From positions 22,300,001 through 22,364,000 of the forward strand of contig CP154956.1 in assembly GCA_039621445.1 (NCBI GenBank): a DNA stretch of 64,000 nucleotides. The letters run 5' to 3'. Made by a program: the position numbers and the translations under genes. Origin of the DNA: Euglena gracilis. Lineage: Eukaryota; Euglenida; Euglenophyceae; Euglenales. Positions 1 to 9,527 of this stretch are shown piece by piece; positions within the stretch are counted from its first letter, which is position 1; every line of letters starts with the position of its first letter. Below the pieces are notes generated by a model. It ran no database searches. It was not told the DNA's origin and worked only from the letters and a program-made list of their open reading frames with translations.

Positions 1-94
1 TTGAGTATTATTTGGTAAAAAGTCTGCGGAAAGAAAGAATGATAAGAATCAATGATAAAAAGAAGAGAAAACAACATGGGTTTCCCATGCGTTC

Positions 95-1390
95 TCAAAA
101 ACTTGTCATGGAAACATCAATGTTATGTTTCTTGTTCCACAGCTTCCAATCTTGCTGGACATACCCAACAAAACTGGTTGCTGGCTCCCAAGTGTCCTCC
201 TCGGGCCCATACCCTTTCCAGCGGACCTTCCAAAGGTGCATACCTTTGTCGATTTTGTGATCGATAATTTTATCGACTACAAAGTCGTCCGTCTCAGGTA
301 ATCTGGAACGGGGTTTGAAGTGCAAACACGGGATGGGTTTCCCATCCGGTGGCGACAGGTATGGTTTGAAGTCGTCCATATGAACGTCCTCAACACCATT
401 CGGTAATGCAACCTTGTAACGCCCGCTGGTACCTAGTCTTTCTAGGATTTCACAGGGGCCGAGCCAGAGGGGGTCCAGCTTGGAAGACTGCATGCGAGTA
501 CGGCTATTCCGTACCCACACGCGGTCACCGGGGCTGTAAACAGGTGACTTGAAATTCTGCAAAAACGATTTCCGTTTTGCTGCATGAATATCAGTGACGC
601 GCTTCTGGACTGCAGAACGTAGATTTTTTACTTCCGCAAACCAGGTCTCGCAACTGACACTTGTTCGGGCGGGTCTCTCCGAAGGGACATCCCCTATGGC
701 CGGAGGGTCCCGTCCGAAAACTAATTTATAGGGGGAGTGAGGTAAAACCAACCCTGGTAGGGTATTGATATAAAACAAAGACCATGGTAGAACTGATATC
801 CAGTTGCTGCGCGAGTCAGCCAGTGAAAGGCGAAGCATATTCACGACGGATTTCACGGCTGCCTCGGCTCTACCATTGCCTTTGGGTCGGTATATAATGG
901 AAAAATGTTGCTCGATTCCGAGTAAACCGCACAAAGTGGTGAAAAACCTTGAAGAAATCAAATGGTCTTGATCACTCACGATTTCATTCGGTAAACCCAT
1001 CAAGCAAATACATTTCTCCAAAAATATAGTTGCCAAACTTTGGGCAGTCAACCCTGACTTCTGGCATGGAATGGCTACAATGTACCCACTCAGCCTGCAG
1101 ACGACAACAAAAACGTAATCGTAAATTTTGTCGTCTGTTCCTTTGCACGGTTCTAATTCCAGAAAATCCATGCAGAGGGATGTAAAAATGTCAGGGGGTA
1201 CGGGAAAAAAGTCCATCGTACCAGGGGGGGTACCTCTGCGGGGTTTTACCGCTTGACAAATTTGACACCGTTGCGCTATTCGCAAACAGCGTGAGTAAAG
1301 CTCTCTTTCTCGCTCAGGGTTGTACAGTACCTGCGGCCCACCAACGAAAGAAGTTTGGGGGCCCCAGGGTGACCATGGTTGTGATAACAC
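95..1390 (-). CDS. Element A integrase core and chromodomain (C-terminal part of Pol)
   Basis: This is the last part of the A polyprotein, which inserts the cDNA into chromatin. Residues are numbered from the ATG at 1390, which is not a real start because the frame is reached from pol. The second zinc-finger half is seen as CQIC, followed by the rve core: a first Asp in SLCMDFLELEP, Asp140 in NEIVSDQ and Glu176 in GNGRAEAAV, giving the D-x35-E spacing of retroviral-type integrases. A C-terminal chromodomain follows ([29 protein letters not shown]), with the aromatic and acidic positions expected of a histone-tail reader. The sequence ends with TGA at 95-97. The HxH half of the zinc finger sits in the overlapping pol frame, so one base has been gained or lost in between. 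Confidence 0.93.
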   Translation of the reverse strand: MLSQPWSPWGPQTSFVGGPQVLYNPERERELYSRCLRIAQRCQICQAVKPRRGTPPGTMDFFPVPPDIFTSLCMDFLELEPCKGTDDKIYDYVFVVVCRLSGYIVAIPCQKSGLTAQSLATIFLEKCICLMGLPNEIVSDQDHLISSRFFTTLCGLLGIEQHFSIIYRPKGNGRAEAAVKSVVNMLRLSLADSRSNWISVLPWSLFYINTLPGLVLPHSPYKLVFGRDPPAIGDVPSERPARTSVSCETWFAEVKNLRSAVQKRVTDIHAAKRKSFLQNFKSPVYSPGDRVWVRNSRTRMQSSKLDPLWLGPCEILERLGTSGRYKVALPNGVEDVHMDDFKPYLSPPDGKPIPCLHFKPRSRLPETDDFVVDKIIDHKIDKGMHLWKVRWKGYGPEEDTWEPATSFVGYVQQDWKLWNKKHNIDVSMTSF

Positions 1391-4300
1391 AAAATCACAT
1401 CATCAACCAGGTCCTGGGGGATACAATATTTGTAACCCGATTCATTGCGAAAAACCAACCGTAAAGGTGAAAGAGTGTAATTGTCCAGCACTTCGCCATT
1501 ACGAAGTCTGGTGACAATGGTGTCATACACCGGGTCACGACTATAATCCCATTCGCGAAAGAACAGTGGAGAAGGGGACTCCGTGCGCGTAATACGCCGG
1601 GGCCCGGACGTGCTTCCACGTCGGCGCCTTCCTCGCACTGGTGCGACCAGGAATAGTTGTGAAACGGGAAAAGAATCCAAAAGATTATCCGCAGCGTCGT
1701 TTCGACGTGCGTAGTCGTCAGCTTCCTGACTTCCATGAAAAGTCGCGTCTCCCTCATCCGGGTTCCCAGGGTAATACCAAGGGGCCCGACTGAGCGGATC
1801 CGCTACTTTTTGTGTGTGACCAGGGGTATAGATAACCACAAGGTTGAATTGACTCAAGAACTCATGCCATCTGCATCGCCTTCCGACCGATGACATGGCC
1901 TTGTTCAAATCCTCGGTGTACCAGTGTTGGAGACTCTCATGGTCGGTCTTGACGAGGATCTGGACGAGGCTGCTGGCTACCCAGCTTCGGAATTTCTGGA
2001 GTATAAGCACGATTGCGTAGGTTTCCTTCTCGCGTATACTCCATTTGACTTGACCTTTTCCATCGTCGCCCTGTAACTTTCTGCTGAAGAAAGCCACAGG
2101 TCGGAGCTCATTCGCCGCATTATGCTGGCTAAGAACTCCGCCAACAGCGTAATCGCTGCTGTCGACTTCCAACACGTATGGTTTGTACGGGTCCGCGATT
2201 TCGAGGACAACATTCTCCAAAAGCAAAACCTTGATTTTCTCAAGGGCCTCGCGCATTTGGTCATCCCAAATGACTTTGGTGTTGTCAACAGCCCGGTTTT
2301 TGAGCTGTTTGGTGAGGGGCACCGCGATTTTCGCGAAGTCCTTCATATAAATCGCGTAGTATTGGGCTAATCCCAAAAATCCTTTGAGGTGAGTAATCGT
2401 TTTGATTACCTCAGGGGTCCATTTCTTAATGGCTTCGAGTTTACTAGGAGCGGCTTTCCGCTGTCCATTGCTGAGGATGTGCCCGCAAAATTTTATAAGA
2501 ATCCGAAACAAATGCATTTTCGCGCCTTTCGCGAAAAGCACATGTTTTTGAAAAGCGGCTAATACCGCGCAAACATGGTGGAAGTGTGTGACGAGGATAT
2601 CCTCGCTCGATTTTGCGGATGGTGGTGGTGTTCCCACCAGCACATCATCAATGTACACAATGGCAAACGGTAAATCTCGTAGAACCCATTGTATCATGCG
2701 CTGAAACATGGCTGGGCCATTCTTAACACCCATGGGGAGTACCGTCCATTGGTACACACCCTTGGATGTCACGAATGCCGTGTATGGTTGGGAGTCAGGG
2801 TGTAAGTGCATTTGGTGAAAACCGTCCTCCAGATCGAAAATTGACCACAACCGGTTTTCCGATTGTTTGGTGATCAAATCCTCGATCAGGGGGAGCGGGA
2901 AGGGATCATCCCTTGTTTGGGAGTTCAGGTACCGGTAATCCAGCACCAGCCTCCATTTCTTCTGACCTGAGGGGTCTGGGGGTTTAGGAACAACAAATGC
3001 CTGGGATGTCCACTCGCTTTTCGAGGGTACAATCCACTTGCGCTGAATAAGCTTCTCAATCATTTCATTGAGAGCTTGTTCGCGTTCTCCCGAACAACGA
3101 AAAAATTTCCTGTGCATTGGCTTTGCTCCATCCTTAAGCTCGATCTTACAAACACCGAACGGACCGCGTATCGCGGGGTCGATGTCGCACGCGTATACTG
3201 GATTTTCCAGCACACCGTGGAATTCGCGGGTAATCCGCGAACAGAATTCGGCTGATTTAGGATGCTGACCTGCACTCTCGATGACTGCGGAAACCGCCAG
3301 GGTATCCCTGGGGCTACCGAGCTTCCTCGGCACCGCGAATTCGGACATTCCGAATGCATCGAAGAAACAAACGCGAAAAATGATTTCTGTCAAGGGTGGT
3401 AATATTTTACCACAAAAATCCTCAAAAATCGGTACATTAGTGGGTAAATCCCACCAATGAAAACATGCATACGATAGTTGGGTGAACCATTCCGCTTCCG
3501 GAATGATGGGTATGAGAATAACTCCACGGGCTTCATCCCGCAGAATTTTCTCAACCGCACATTCGATAAGTTTTGGGGGAGGGTGCATCCATAACACCGT
3601 ATCACCCCAAAATTTATCAAATGCGTTGGAGTGTTGTGACCAATGACGTGGCAAACGGGCATGTGCATTGGATGAAAAGGCATCGATTTCCAATGCTAAA
3701 TCAAAAGAATTTGCCAATGTCGCGATTTTGGAAAACCATCGTTCCAAAATGCGATATTGACCAAAATTGAAAGCATTCCATACGCGTTTCGCGTATTCAT
3801 GCACCCGATTTTCGGGTTGAAGGGTAGAAACACAATGAATGGATCCACAAACATGCGGGCTGTCTTCCACTACCACAAGGGTTGATCCCAAGGGAGTTTG
3901 GACAGGTTGGGGGTTTCCCCATTCCGCATCAAATCCGTACCAAGGGTGATCGCGATTGTAATTAGGAATCGCGCTTTTCGCGGTTCCGAACAACGAGGCT
4001 AATCCGCGTTGTTGGAGTACTCGGTGTATCTCCGCGCATTGCGGGCTACAACCAAGTGTATCATGGGTGGTGGATTCCGTTTTCGGAATTGCGATTAGTG
4101 TCGGATTTTGAACTAAACATCCACAATCGAAATCCGATTGGGTGGAAATTCTCCTGCAGTGCACACATTGGAAGGAAGTGTGATGGTGTGACGGGTGTGC
4201 GTGAAAGTGGGTGTCGATGGCATTAGCCGGTGAGTCTTGTACAGGTGTGCCTGGATTCGGCACAACTGGTGGGAAACGGAGTGGTGGTGTAGCTGGGCGA

Positions 4301-5151
4301 CTACTCGACACCGTAATTACTTCAGGCCTTTGGGCTTTCGTCTTGTAACCCAGTGGAACGGTGGGGGTACCGCTACTCGCTTGCCCTGCCTCATGTGGAA
4401 CGCATGTTGGTGTGTCATTGGGCAGGGGGGAGGCTTTCTCCGTACCCCGGGTGTGGAAAACGGTTGTTGGTGTGGTGGGTAACGGTGTTGCCATTGTGGG
4501 TAACGGTGTGGGCAAAGCGGTGGTCATCATAGTGGATGACAACGGTGATGGTGGTTTGGGTGTCAATGAAGTGGTGGGTGCTGTGCGCAAACCGTGGGAG
4601 TGGCAATCCACAACCAATCGGTACTGGCGTAAAAATGGGTATCCCAAAATTACGTCAGACCCGTGAATTCCGGACTCGTAACCCCAAATATTGGTGAAAT
4701 GTTGTACTTGTGGGGGTTGTGAGTGATGCTTCGGAATGATGGGCAAGAGTATCTCGAGCACACATCCCAAATCACCACCACACATGGGGGTGTTATCCGC
4801 GGTTGTAATTTTGATCGGTTTCTTGGCGCTTACCAAGAGCGGGGTCGGTATCAACCCCAACCGAAAGAGCAGTGCAATGCGACAACCCGTGTCAATGAGA
4901 ATTTTAACTTTAGTGGAGAAATTTTGGATGCGGATTTCCGCTTGGACGAGTAATTCCATTGGTGGTACGCAAAGTGAAGGGTCTGGCGGAAATACGTTTG
5001 CATGCCAGCTCTCCCATGAACCCTTTCCTACTTTGCTCAGCATTCCGAGCGGAAATGTGGAGTGGGTGGTAGGGGACCCGAAATAATTCCGGGTACTGAC
5101 CGTGAAGGCGGATGGGCAGGGGGGGTAAGGTTGATCAGGTCTTACCTCCAT
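1276..5151 (-). CDS. Element A Pol: protease, reverse transcriptase, RNase H
   Basis: Retropepsin comes first, with ILIDTGC at residues 85-90 (catalytic DTG 87-89). A long Pro/Thr-rich linker follows, containing a Cys/His cluster (FQCVHCRRIS, then DCGC). RT follows, with LVLDYRYLN, IFDLEDGFHQM and the active site YIDD at 833-836. RNase H follows, with the first acidic residue in LEVDSSDY (about 997), then FFSRKLQG and KTDHES. The frame ends inside the integrase zinc finger. The ATG at 5151 is only the first Met: the frame is open upstream to the Gag stop at 5197-5199, so Pol is probably made as a Gag-Pol readthrough product. The linker of several hundred residues between PR and RT is longer than usual. 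A diverged copy of part of it lies at 63394-64000. Confidence 0.94.
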   Translation of the reverse strand: MEVRPDQPYPPCPSAFTVSTRNYFGSPTTHSTFPLGMLSKVGKGSWESWHANVFPPDPSLCVPPMELLVQAEIRIQNFSTKVKILIDTGCRIALLFRLGLIPTPLLVSAKKPIKITTADNTPMCGGDLGCVLEILLPIIPKHHSQPPQVQHFTNIWGYESGIHGSDVILGYPFLRQYRLVVDCHSHGLRTAPTTSLTPKPPSPLSSTMMTTALPTPLPTMATPLPTTPTTVFHTRGTEKASPLPNDTPTCVPHEAGQASSGTPTVPLGYKTKAQRPEVITVSSSRPATPPLRFPPVVPNPGTPVQDSPANAIDTHFHAHPSHHHTSFQCVHCRRISTQSDFDCGCLVQNPTLIAIPKTESTTHDTLGCSPQCAEIHRVLQQRGLASLFGTAKSAIPNYNRDHPWYGFDAEWGNPQPVQTPLGSTLVVVEDSPHVCGSIHCVSTLQPENRVHEYAKRVWNAFNFGQYRILERWFSKIATLANSFDLALEIDAFSSNAHARLPRHWSQHSNAFDKFWGDTVLWMHPPPKLIECAVEKILRDEARGVILIPIIPEAEWFTQLSYACFHWWDLPTNVPIFEDFCGKILPPLTEIIFRVCFFDAFGMSEFAVPRKLGSPRDTLAVSAVIESAGQHPKSAEFCSRITREFHGVLENPVYACDIDPAIRGPFGVCKIELKDGAKPMHRKFFRCSGEREQALNEMIEKLIQRKWIVPSKSEWTSQAFVVPKPPDPSGQKKWRLVLDYRYLNSQTRDDPFPLPLIEDLITKQSENRLWSIFDLEDGFHQMHLHPDSQPYTAFVTSKGVYQWTVLPMGVKNGPAMFQRMIQWVLRDLPFAIVYIDDVLVGTPPPSAKSSEDILVTHFHHVCAVLAAFQKHVLFAKGAKMHLFRILIKFCGHILSNGQRKAAPSKLEAIKKWTPEVIKTITHLKGFLGLAQYYAIYMKDFAKIAVPLTKQLKNRAVDNTKVIWDDQMREALEKIKVLLLENVVLEIADPYKPYVLEVDSSDYAVGGVLSQHNAANELRPVAFFSRKLQGDDGKGQVKWSIREKETYAIVLILQKFRSWVASSLVQILVKTDHESLQHWYTEDLNKAMSSVGRRCRWHEFLSQFNLVVIYTPGHTQKVADPLSRAPWYYPGNPDEGDATFHGSQEADDYARRNDAADNLLDSFPVSQLFLVAPVRGRRRRGSTSGPRRITRTESPSPLFFREWDYSRDPVYDTIVTRLRNGEVLDNYTLSPLRLVFRNESGYKYCIPQDLVDDVILCYHNHGHPGAPKLLSLVGRRYCTTLSEKESFTHAVCE
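1299..1312 (-). other. Frameshift splitting the element A integrase zinc finger
   Basis: The pol frame carries HNHGHPGAPKLLSLVGRRY and the next frame carries the CxxC half of the same H2C2 finger. Element C encodes the equivalent stretch (around 27690-27800) with no shift at this point: TTPTEKDLYKRC is continuous there. The purine-rich run GAGAAAGAGAGC on the minus strand holds one extra base in A. It is most likely a decay mutation or an assembly error rather than programmed shifting. Confidence 0.75.
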
Positions 5152-5160
5152 CTGTTCATC

Positions 5161-5199
5161 AGCCCAGAGGTCCGTGCCCTCGGACCTCGGGCTCCCCTA
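5161..5199 (-). promoter_or_regulatory. Gag-Pol readthrough signal: TAG plus 13-bp stem-loop (element A)
   Basis: Gag ends with GAG TAG (stop at 5197-5199) and the same frame stays open through the next 15 codons into Pol. After a 3-nt spacer the minus strand forms a stem: AGCCC with GGGCT (5189-5193 with 5161-5165), then GAGGTCCG with CGGACCTC (5181-5188 with 5167-5174). There is a single bulged base at 5166 and a 6-nt loop at 5175-5180. Gammaretroviruses use the same logic, a UAG followed by a downstream RNA structure, to make a few percent Gag-Pol. The stem and frame are seen directly; function is inferred. Short hairpins are common in this DNA, but this one is among the longest and is placed exactly at the stop. 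Confidence 0.7.
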
Positions 5200-8100
5200 C
5201 TCCAAGTCCGAACCGGCCGCATAGCCGGCAACGGACTTTTTGGTGGAATAGATGGAATTCAATGAGCGCACCGCCATTCGGGCCTCATTAAATTCCCCGT
5301 CCGAGGTCTCATCCCCCTCCCTGCCCGAAGCCGGGGTGTCCTCCTCCAAACAAGATATCTTGAAACCGACCTTTTGCCGGTTGGAGGAGTAACCACGGTC
5401 ATCGCGGCGCTTACCGCGATTTCCGTAGCCGGGCCGGGGGGAACGAGATCTGGGACATTTGGATGCGTGGTGATCTTTGGAACCGCAAAGTGAACAACGG
5501 GATTTGTGGCGGGATTCCGCATAACGGGGGGAACGGTATTCCGTTCGACCGTCAAACCGTCGTGGCGAACGGGTTTCCCGTCGACCATGACCGGTGTATC
5601 GGGACTTCCCCGTTGACTCGCGTGAAGAGGATGATCCACTTCGCGAACGAGATCGTGAAGAATCGCGGTTGAAATCCTGTTTTCGGGCAGGGGGGCCAGG
5701 TGACCGACCGCGAGAAGGACGGGTTTCCCGACCATCACGCGATGGTGACTTGGGCCTACTACCGCTAAAGCGGTTCTCCGAAGACCGTGAAACTCCCGAT
5801 TGTCGTGAAAACGCCGAGGAACCCGATCCCCGTGAGGAGGTCGAGCCCCTTGGGCTTCCAATACGCTTTCGCGCATCGGGATTCGGGCATTCCCGAGACA
5901 TGTGACCAGATTTGTTGCACAAAAAGCACAGTTTATCCGTGCCTTGGTCCGAAGAACGCTGATTCCGCGTTTTCGGTCCCGTGGTGGGTGATCTTGGTGA
6001 CATGGGTGATTTTTGCAATGCATTAACCGCACCCGCAGGGATTCCCGCGGTGGGATGCGTTTGGAAAGCGGACTGTATTTGTCCTAAAACTTGTGTGAGC
6101 TTGAGTTGCTTTGACACATAATTCCAACGTTGGGCAAGAGTCATCTCATGCCCTGCCAACTCCTCGCGATGGATATCCTTCACGAGGGATGGTGTGAAAT
6201 GCAACAAAACCGCATCGAATTGTTCGCGCATTTGCTTCTCGCTAAGTTCATCAACTTCGGAAGCAAGTGCTAACCATTTGGCATACCAAAGGTCAATGGA
6301 TTTCCATTTGCGATCCGATGGCGCGCTTTGTCGCCACTTCTTCTCCAGGGTAATCCTGGTAACCAAACTTGAGTTGGTTGAAGCGTATTGCTCAACCAGG
6401 TCATCGAATGATACGCCATTACGTATCACCAAATTGCGTGCGCGTTCTCGCTCCTCCCTCGGTAGGCAATCGATGAATTCCATCTTGACTACCTCGGGAT
6501 TCGGGTCTTGGGTGGGTCCTTTTAGTGCCCAATAGTACTCCCAATCCCGAAAAAATTGTCTCCATGTGGTTGGATCCCCGTCCCATTGAGGCTTCACCTT
6601 GTTCGCGATTGCGATGGTGCCCTTGAAGTCTCTCTGAGTAACCCGCTGACCCTCGGTGGTATTCCAGGGGTTTGGGTCAGGGTAATTCTTAACACCAAAC
6701 GCGTTTCGCGGATTTTCCGCTCCATGTGTAACCCGTGCAGGATTTCCCGCACCAAGTGTAAGGTTGGCAGGATTTTCCTGCGGGAATTGCGAAAAATGTG
6801 GTGAAATCCTCTCAGTGGGGCGGGTTTCCCGCCGAAAACCCGATGGGTGGTCTGGCATTCCAGAACCCGTCGGTTGTTGGTATGATCGCGATTGCGACAC
6901 ATGACCAATACCAGCTGTGGGGTGTTGGCTCATTCCTCGTACAAGGTTGGAATGTTGAATTTCTTGGTGGAGACTCGAATTTTCGAGTGGGGGGTCAATT
7001 TCCTCATCGGAAATGTTGTGCGAAGAGTGAGTTTGTGGTGTTGGCAAATGCAAAGGTGGTACAATTCGCGTTTTCGCGGGTGGTTGTACCAAATTCGCAG
7101 TGGATGTAGGGATTCCTACTCCAGAAATGGTAATTTGAGAACGCGATTCCGGGACATTTGGAATACCAACCGCAGCGCTTACCGCGGTGGATGGTGGCAC
7201 AACCGGTACCGGAGTGGACATTTTATCCAGACTCGCGGACAAGTCATGCACCGTTTCTTCCAAATGTTCCACCAACTGGAGTTGGCCGCAAATACGGTCA
7301 ACCTCAGTCTCCAAATGCCTAACGCGTTTGCGGTAACGGGAAAAATCTTCCAAGTGTGGCATCTTTTCAGAAACCAATTGTAATTCTTGGGCAAGATTTC
7401 CTTGGGACTCCTCCACATTCCGGAGTTGACCCGCAAGCGCTTTTACCGCATTTGAGACGGTTTGCAATTGGTGGAGTGACTTGGTGGGGGTTTCCACGGT
7501 GGTGCGCGAATTTTCCGCGGTTGGCTTTTCCAACAACGCAGAAATTCGTCCATCCAACCGAGAAACCTCATCTTGCATGGATCGGGCATTCCGATTCACG
7601 CTTTCCTCAATTTGGAGCAAACTTGTACAAAATGCTTGCAAGGTTTCCTTGTTGTCACCAAGCACTTTGTCATAAAATGAGCGAAATTCCGGTGACTCGG
7701 ATATCCGAGCACGCGAAATGGGGGGTAGTGAGCGGATTTCCGTCACCGTGGTGGACAACAAGGTGCAACGGGTTTGTAATTCCCCAATAGCGGCTTGAAT
7801 ACCACTAATGTCGGGAATTCGCTTGGAAAGTGCAGAAACATGCTCCTGCAAACCGACAACGGTGGCATTAATACCGCCAATGTCCGTTTGCATCTGCTGT
7901 TGCGTAAAATCCAACCGTTGTGCGCAATCCGCGATTTTCGCGTTCAAGGTGGTTAATCCATCCTGATTTGCGGCACAATGGCAGGATTTTTGCTCCAAGT
8001 GTGAAATTCGTTCCTCCAAAAGCTGAATTTGCGTACGGGGAACAAAATTTTCTTGCACTTTCGCCTGGAATTGCTTCAAGTGCTCGATTTCCGAGCCAAG

Positions 8101-8976
8101 GTGCAAAATCCGTTGTTGGGCTTCTTGGAAAGAAGTGGTAAGTGCGGCAAAATGCTCAACCGCGACAAAGTTACCGATTTCTGGCATTTTGGGGGTGGCA
8201 TTTTGCGCTTGTAACTGCTGCTGCAATTGCAGTAACATGGTTGAACAGGATTCCAATTGGGCAAAAAGATGGCTCATACCATCCTGCACATGCAGAAACT
8301 TGGAATCATTCCGCGTTTCCGCTTCATGCAGCATTTCGCTGATTTGTTGGAAATTTTGTGGAAGTTGGATGCGCAAAATACTGTCAACACTTTCTCGAAA
8401 ATGCTGAAGGTCTTTCCCCGCATTTTCAAAATTGTGTTGGCAATATTTGCCGATTTCCTGCAAATAATTCCAGCAACATTCCAGTTTGGTGTTGACAACC
8501 CTTTGATTGTCCTCATCAAACTGCAAAACTTTGTTGAGCATGGTTGCGCATTCCGCAACGCATTGGTGGACATGCAAAATTTGCTTGCTAAGCGGGTGAT
8601 CCGCTGGAAGTTGACCGAGAATTCGGAAAACATCACCGGGGGTGAGGTTATCCCTCAAATCTTCCTCATAGTCCTCCACAATAGAAACGGCACCAGAGAT
8701 TTCCGGCACCACCAGACGCATATCTGGGTTCCATGGCAATGCAGGGAAAACCGCAGCTTCCGCGGGTAATCCCGGCAAAGCGTGAAATGGTGTGGGGGGT
8801 GGTAATTGAGGGGGGGGGTTGGAAAAAACACGGTGTTTCCACCGAGTTGCACTCCAAAAGGCCCACCGGTGCTTCCACCGGGGATCTTTTGGGTGTGAAC
8901 AGAGCAAAGGGCAAATACCCCTCACTTTGTTCATGGGTGACATGAGTAACCAAGTGTGAGGGTGCAAGGGGTTCAT
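5197..8976 (-). CDS. Element A Gag (long coiled-coil Gag with two CCHC knuckles)
   Basis: This is the structural protein of the particle, 1259 residues from the ATG at 8976, far longer than a usual Ty3 Gag. A conserved block with MRLVVPE (shared with B as MRLVVPD) is followed by several hundred residues of Leu/Gln/Glu-rich heptad-like sequence, likely coiled coil. A Pro/Ser-rich linker leads to a capsid-like block around residues 795-960 (TTWRQFFRDWEYYW). Two nucleocapsid knuckles follow: CX2CX4HX4C at 1017-1030 and again at 1161-1174, separated by an Arg/Ser-rich stretch resembling SR domains. It ends at an amber codon in frame with Pol. The true N-terminus may lie further upstream in another frame (see 8666-9298). 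B and C carry decayed homologues. Confidence 0.9.
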   Translation of the reverse strand: MNPLHPHTWLLMSPMNKVRGICPLLCSHPKDPRWKHRWAFWSATRWKHRVFSNPPPQLPPPTPFHALPGLPAEAAVFPALPWNPDMRLVVPEISGAVSIVEDYEEDLRDNLTPGDVFRILGQLPADHPLSKQILHVHQCVAECATMLNKVLQFDEDNQRVVNTKLECCWNYLQEIGKYCQHNFENAGKDLQHFRESVDSILRIQLPQNFQQISEMLHEAETRNDSKFLHVQDGMSHLFAQLESCSTMLLQLQQQLQAQNATPKMPEIGNFVAVEHFAALTTSFQEAQQRILHLGSEIEHLKQFQAKVQENFVPRTQIQLLEERISHLEQKSCHCAANQDGLTTLNAKIADCAQRLDFTQQQMQTDIGGINATVVGLQEHVSALSKRIPDISGIQAAIGELQTRCTLLSTTVTEIRSLPPISRARISESPEFRSFYDKVLGDNKETLQAFCTSLLQIEESVNRNARSMQDEVSRLDGRISALLEKPTAENSRTTVETPTKSLHQLQTVSNAVKALAGQLRNVEESQGNLAQELQLVSEKMPHLEDFSRYRKRVRHLETEVDRICGQLQLVEHLEETVHDLSASLDKMSTPVPVVPPSTAVSAAVGIPNVPESRSQITISGVGIPTSTANLVQPPAKTRIVPPLHLPTPQTHSSHNISDEEIDPPLENSSLHQEIQHSNLVRGMSQHPTAGIGHVSQSRSYQQPTGSGMPDHPSGFRRETRPTERISPHFSQFPQENPANLTLGAGNPARVTHGAENPRNAFGVKNYPDPNPWNTTEGQRVTQRDFKGTIAIANKVKPQWDGDPTTWRQFFRDWEYYWALKGPTQDPNPEVVKMEFIDCLPREERERARNLVIRNGVSFDDLVEQYASTNSSLVTRITLEKKWRQSAPSDRKWKSIDLWYAKWLALASEVDELSEKQMREQFDAVLLHFTPSLVKDIHREELAGHEMTLAQRWNYVSKQLKLTQVLGQIQSAFQTHPTAGIPAGAVNALQKSPMSPRSPTTGPKTRNQRSSDQGTDKLCFLCNKSGHMSRECPNPDARKRIGSPRGSTSSRGSGSSAFSRQSGVSRSSENRFSGSRPKSPSRDGRETRPSRGRSPGPPARKQDFNRDSSRSRSRSGSSSSRESTGKSRYTGHGRRETRSPRRFDGRTEYRSPRYAESRHKSRCSLCGSKDHHASKCPRSRSPRPGYGNRGKRRDDRGYSSNRQKVGFKISCLEEDTPASGREGDETSDGEFNEARMAVRSLNSIYSTKKSVAGYAAGSDLE

Positions 8977-9298
8977 CCCCTCGCCGCATCAATGATGGGT
9001 GAATCGGGATGGAGGAAGGCATTTTGCCACCTACATCCCGGACAATCAATGACAAAGATGATGAAGAGGGTTCATTACCCCCATGCAATAATAAAGGCGT
9101 TTCGCCTTTTGACAATGACAAATGAGTCAAATTGCCTTCTTCTTGCTTGGGGGGTCGGGAATTGGAACTTGTTTCATTCGAACCGTTCCAATCCCCGCAA
9201 TCTTCATCACAATTGCTCAATGAACTCATCAACAAGTCATAATCAAATTTGGGGTTGGGGCTTGTGCTCTGCATCTTTTGAGATGGGTAAAAAGGCAA
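8666..9298 (-). CDS. Possible N-terminal extension of element A Gag in another frame
   Basis: An open frame of 210 codons starts just inside the leader and overlaps the first part of the main Gag frame. It is rich in Ser, Pro, Asn and acidic residues and has no domain I recognise. It meets the main Gag frame near a run of nine Gs on the plus strand (about 8812-8822), so a length change in that run could join the two into one longer Gag. Element B also has a C run just upstream of its conserved Gag block (about 11893-11900), but the offset between frames there is in the opposite direction, so programmed slippage is not supported. It could equally be a chance open frame. Confidence 0.35.
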   Translation of the reverse strand: MPFYPSQKMQSTSPNPKFDYDLLMSSLSNCDEDCGDWNGSNETSSNSRPPKQEEGNLTHLSLSKGETPLLLHGGNEPSSSSLSLIVRDVGGKMPSSIPIHPSLMRRGDEPLAPSHLVTHVTHEQSEGYLPFALFTPKRSPVEAPVGLLECNSVETPCFFQPPPSITTPHTISRFAGITRGSCGFPCIAMEPRYASGGAGNLWCRFYCGGL

Positions 9299-9527
9299 AA
9301 ACCCAAAAATTCACACAAATAAGCAGAGAAACAGGGACCAGAAAGGTTGTATCGGCGATTACCGAACAGAGCCTTCTGAGACCTGTATCCTTGCTTAAAG
9401 GTTGGCTAGGGGCCAGGAACAGTACTTTCACCGTGTTTCACGGCTCAGTACGATCCTCACCACCAGTCAACCACAGGTTTCTCTGTGTGGAACGTCTGTG
9501 GGATCGTTGCCTAAATCTGCTACCAAG
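9299..9527 (-). other. Element A 5' leader with primer-binding site
   Basis: This is the untranslated stretch between the LTR and the first Gag frame. On the minus strand, two bases (CT) after the LTR end comes TGGTAGCAGAT (9515-9525), complementary to the 3' end of an initiator-Met tRNA (…CTGCTACCA), the usual primer of Ty3/gypsy and Ty1/copia elements. The same 8-nt core TGGTAGCA is found next to the LTRs at 11011 and 42218, which supports the assignment. The rest of the leader holds several short hairpins and no clear gene. Confidence 0.75.

Noticed and set aside
4237-4666. Plus-strand open frames opposite the A protease-RT linker.
   Set aside because: They lie antisense to a conserved Pol frame and are Gly/Val-rich mirror images of its Pro/Thr-rich codons.
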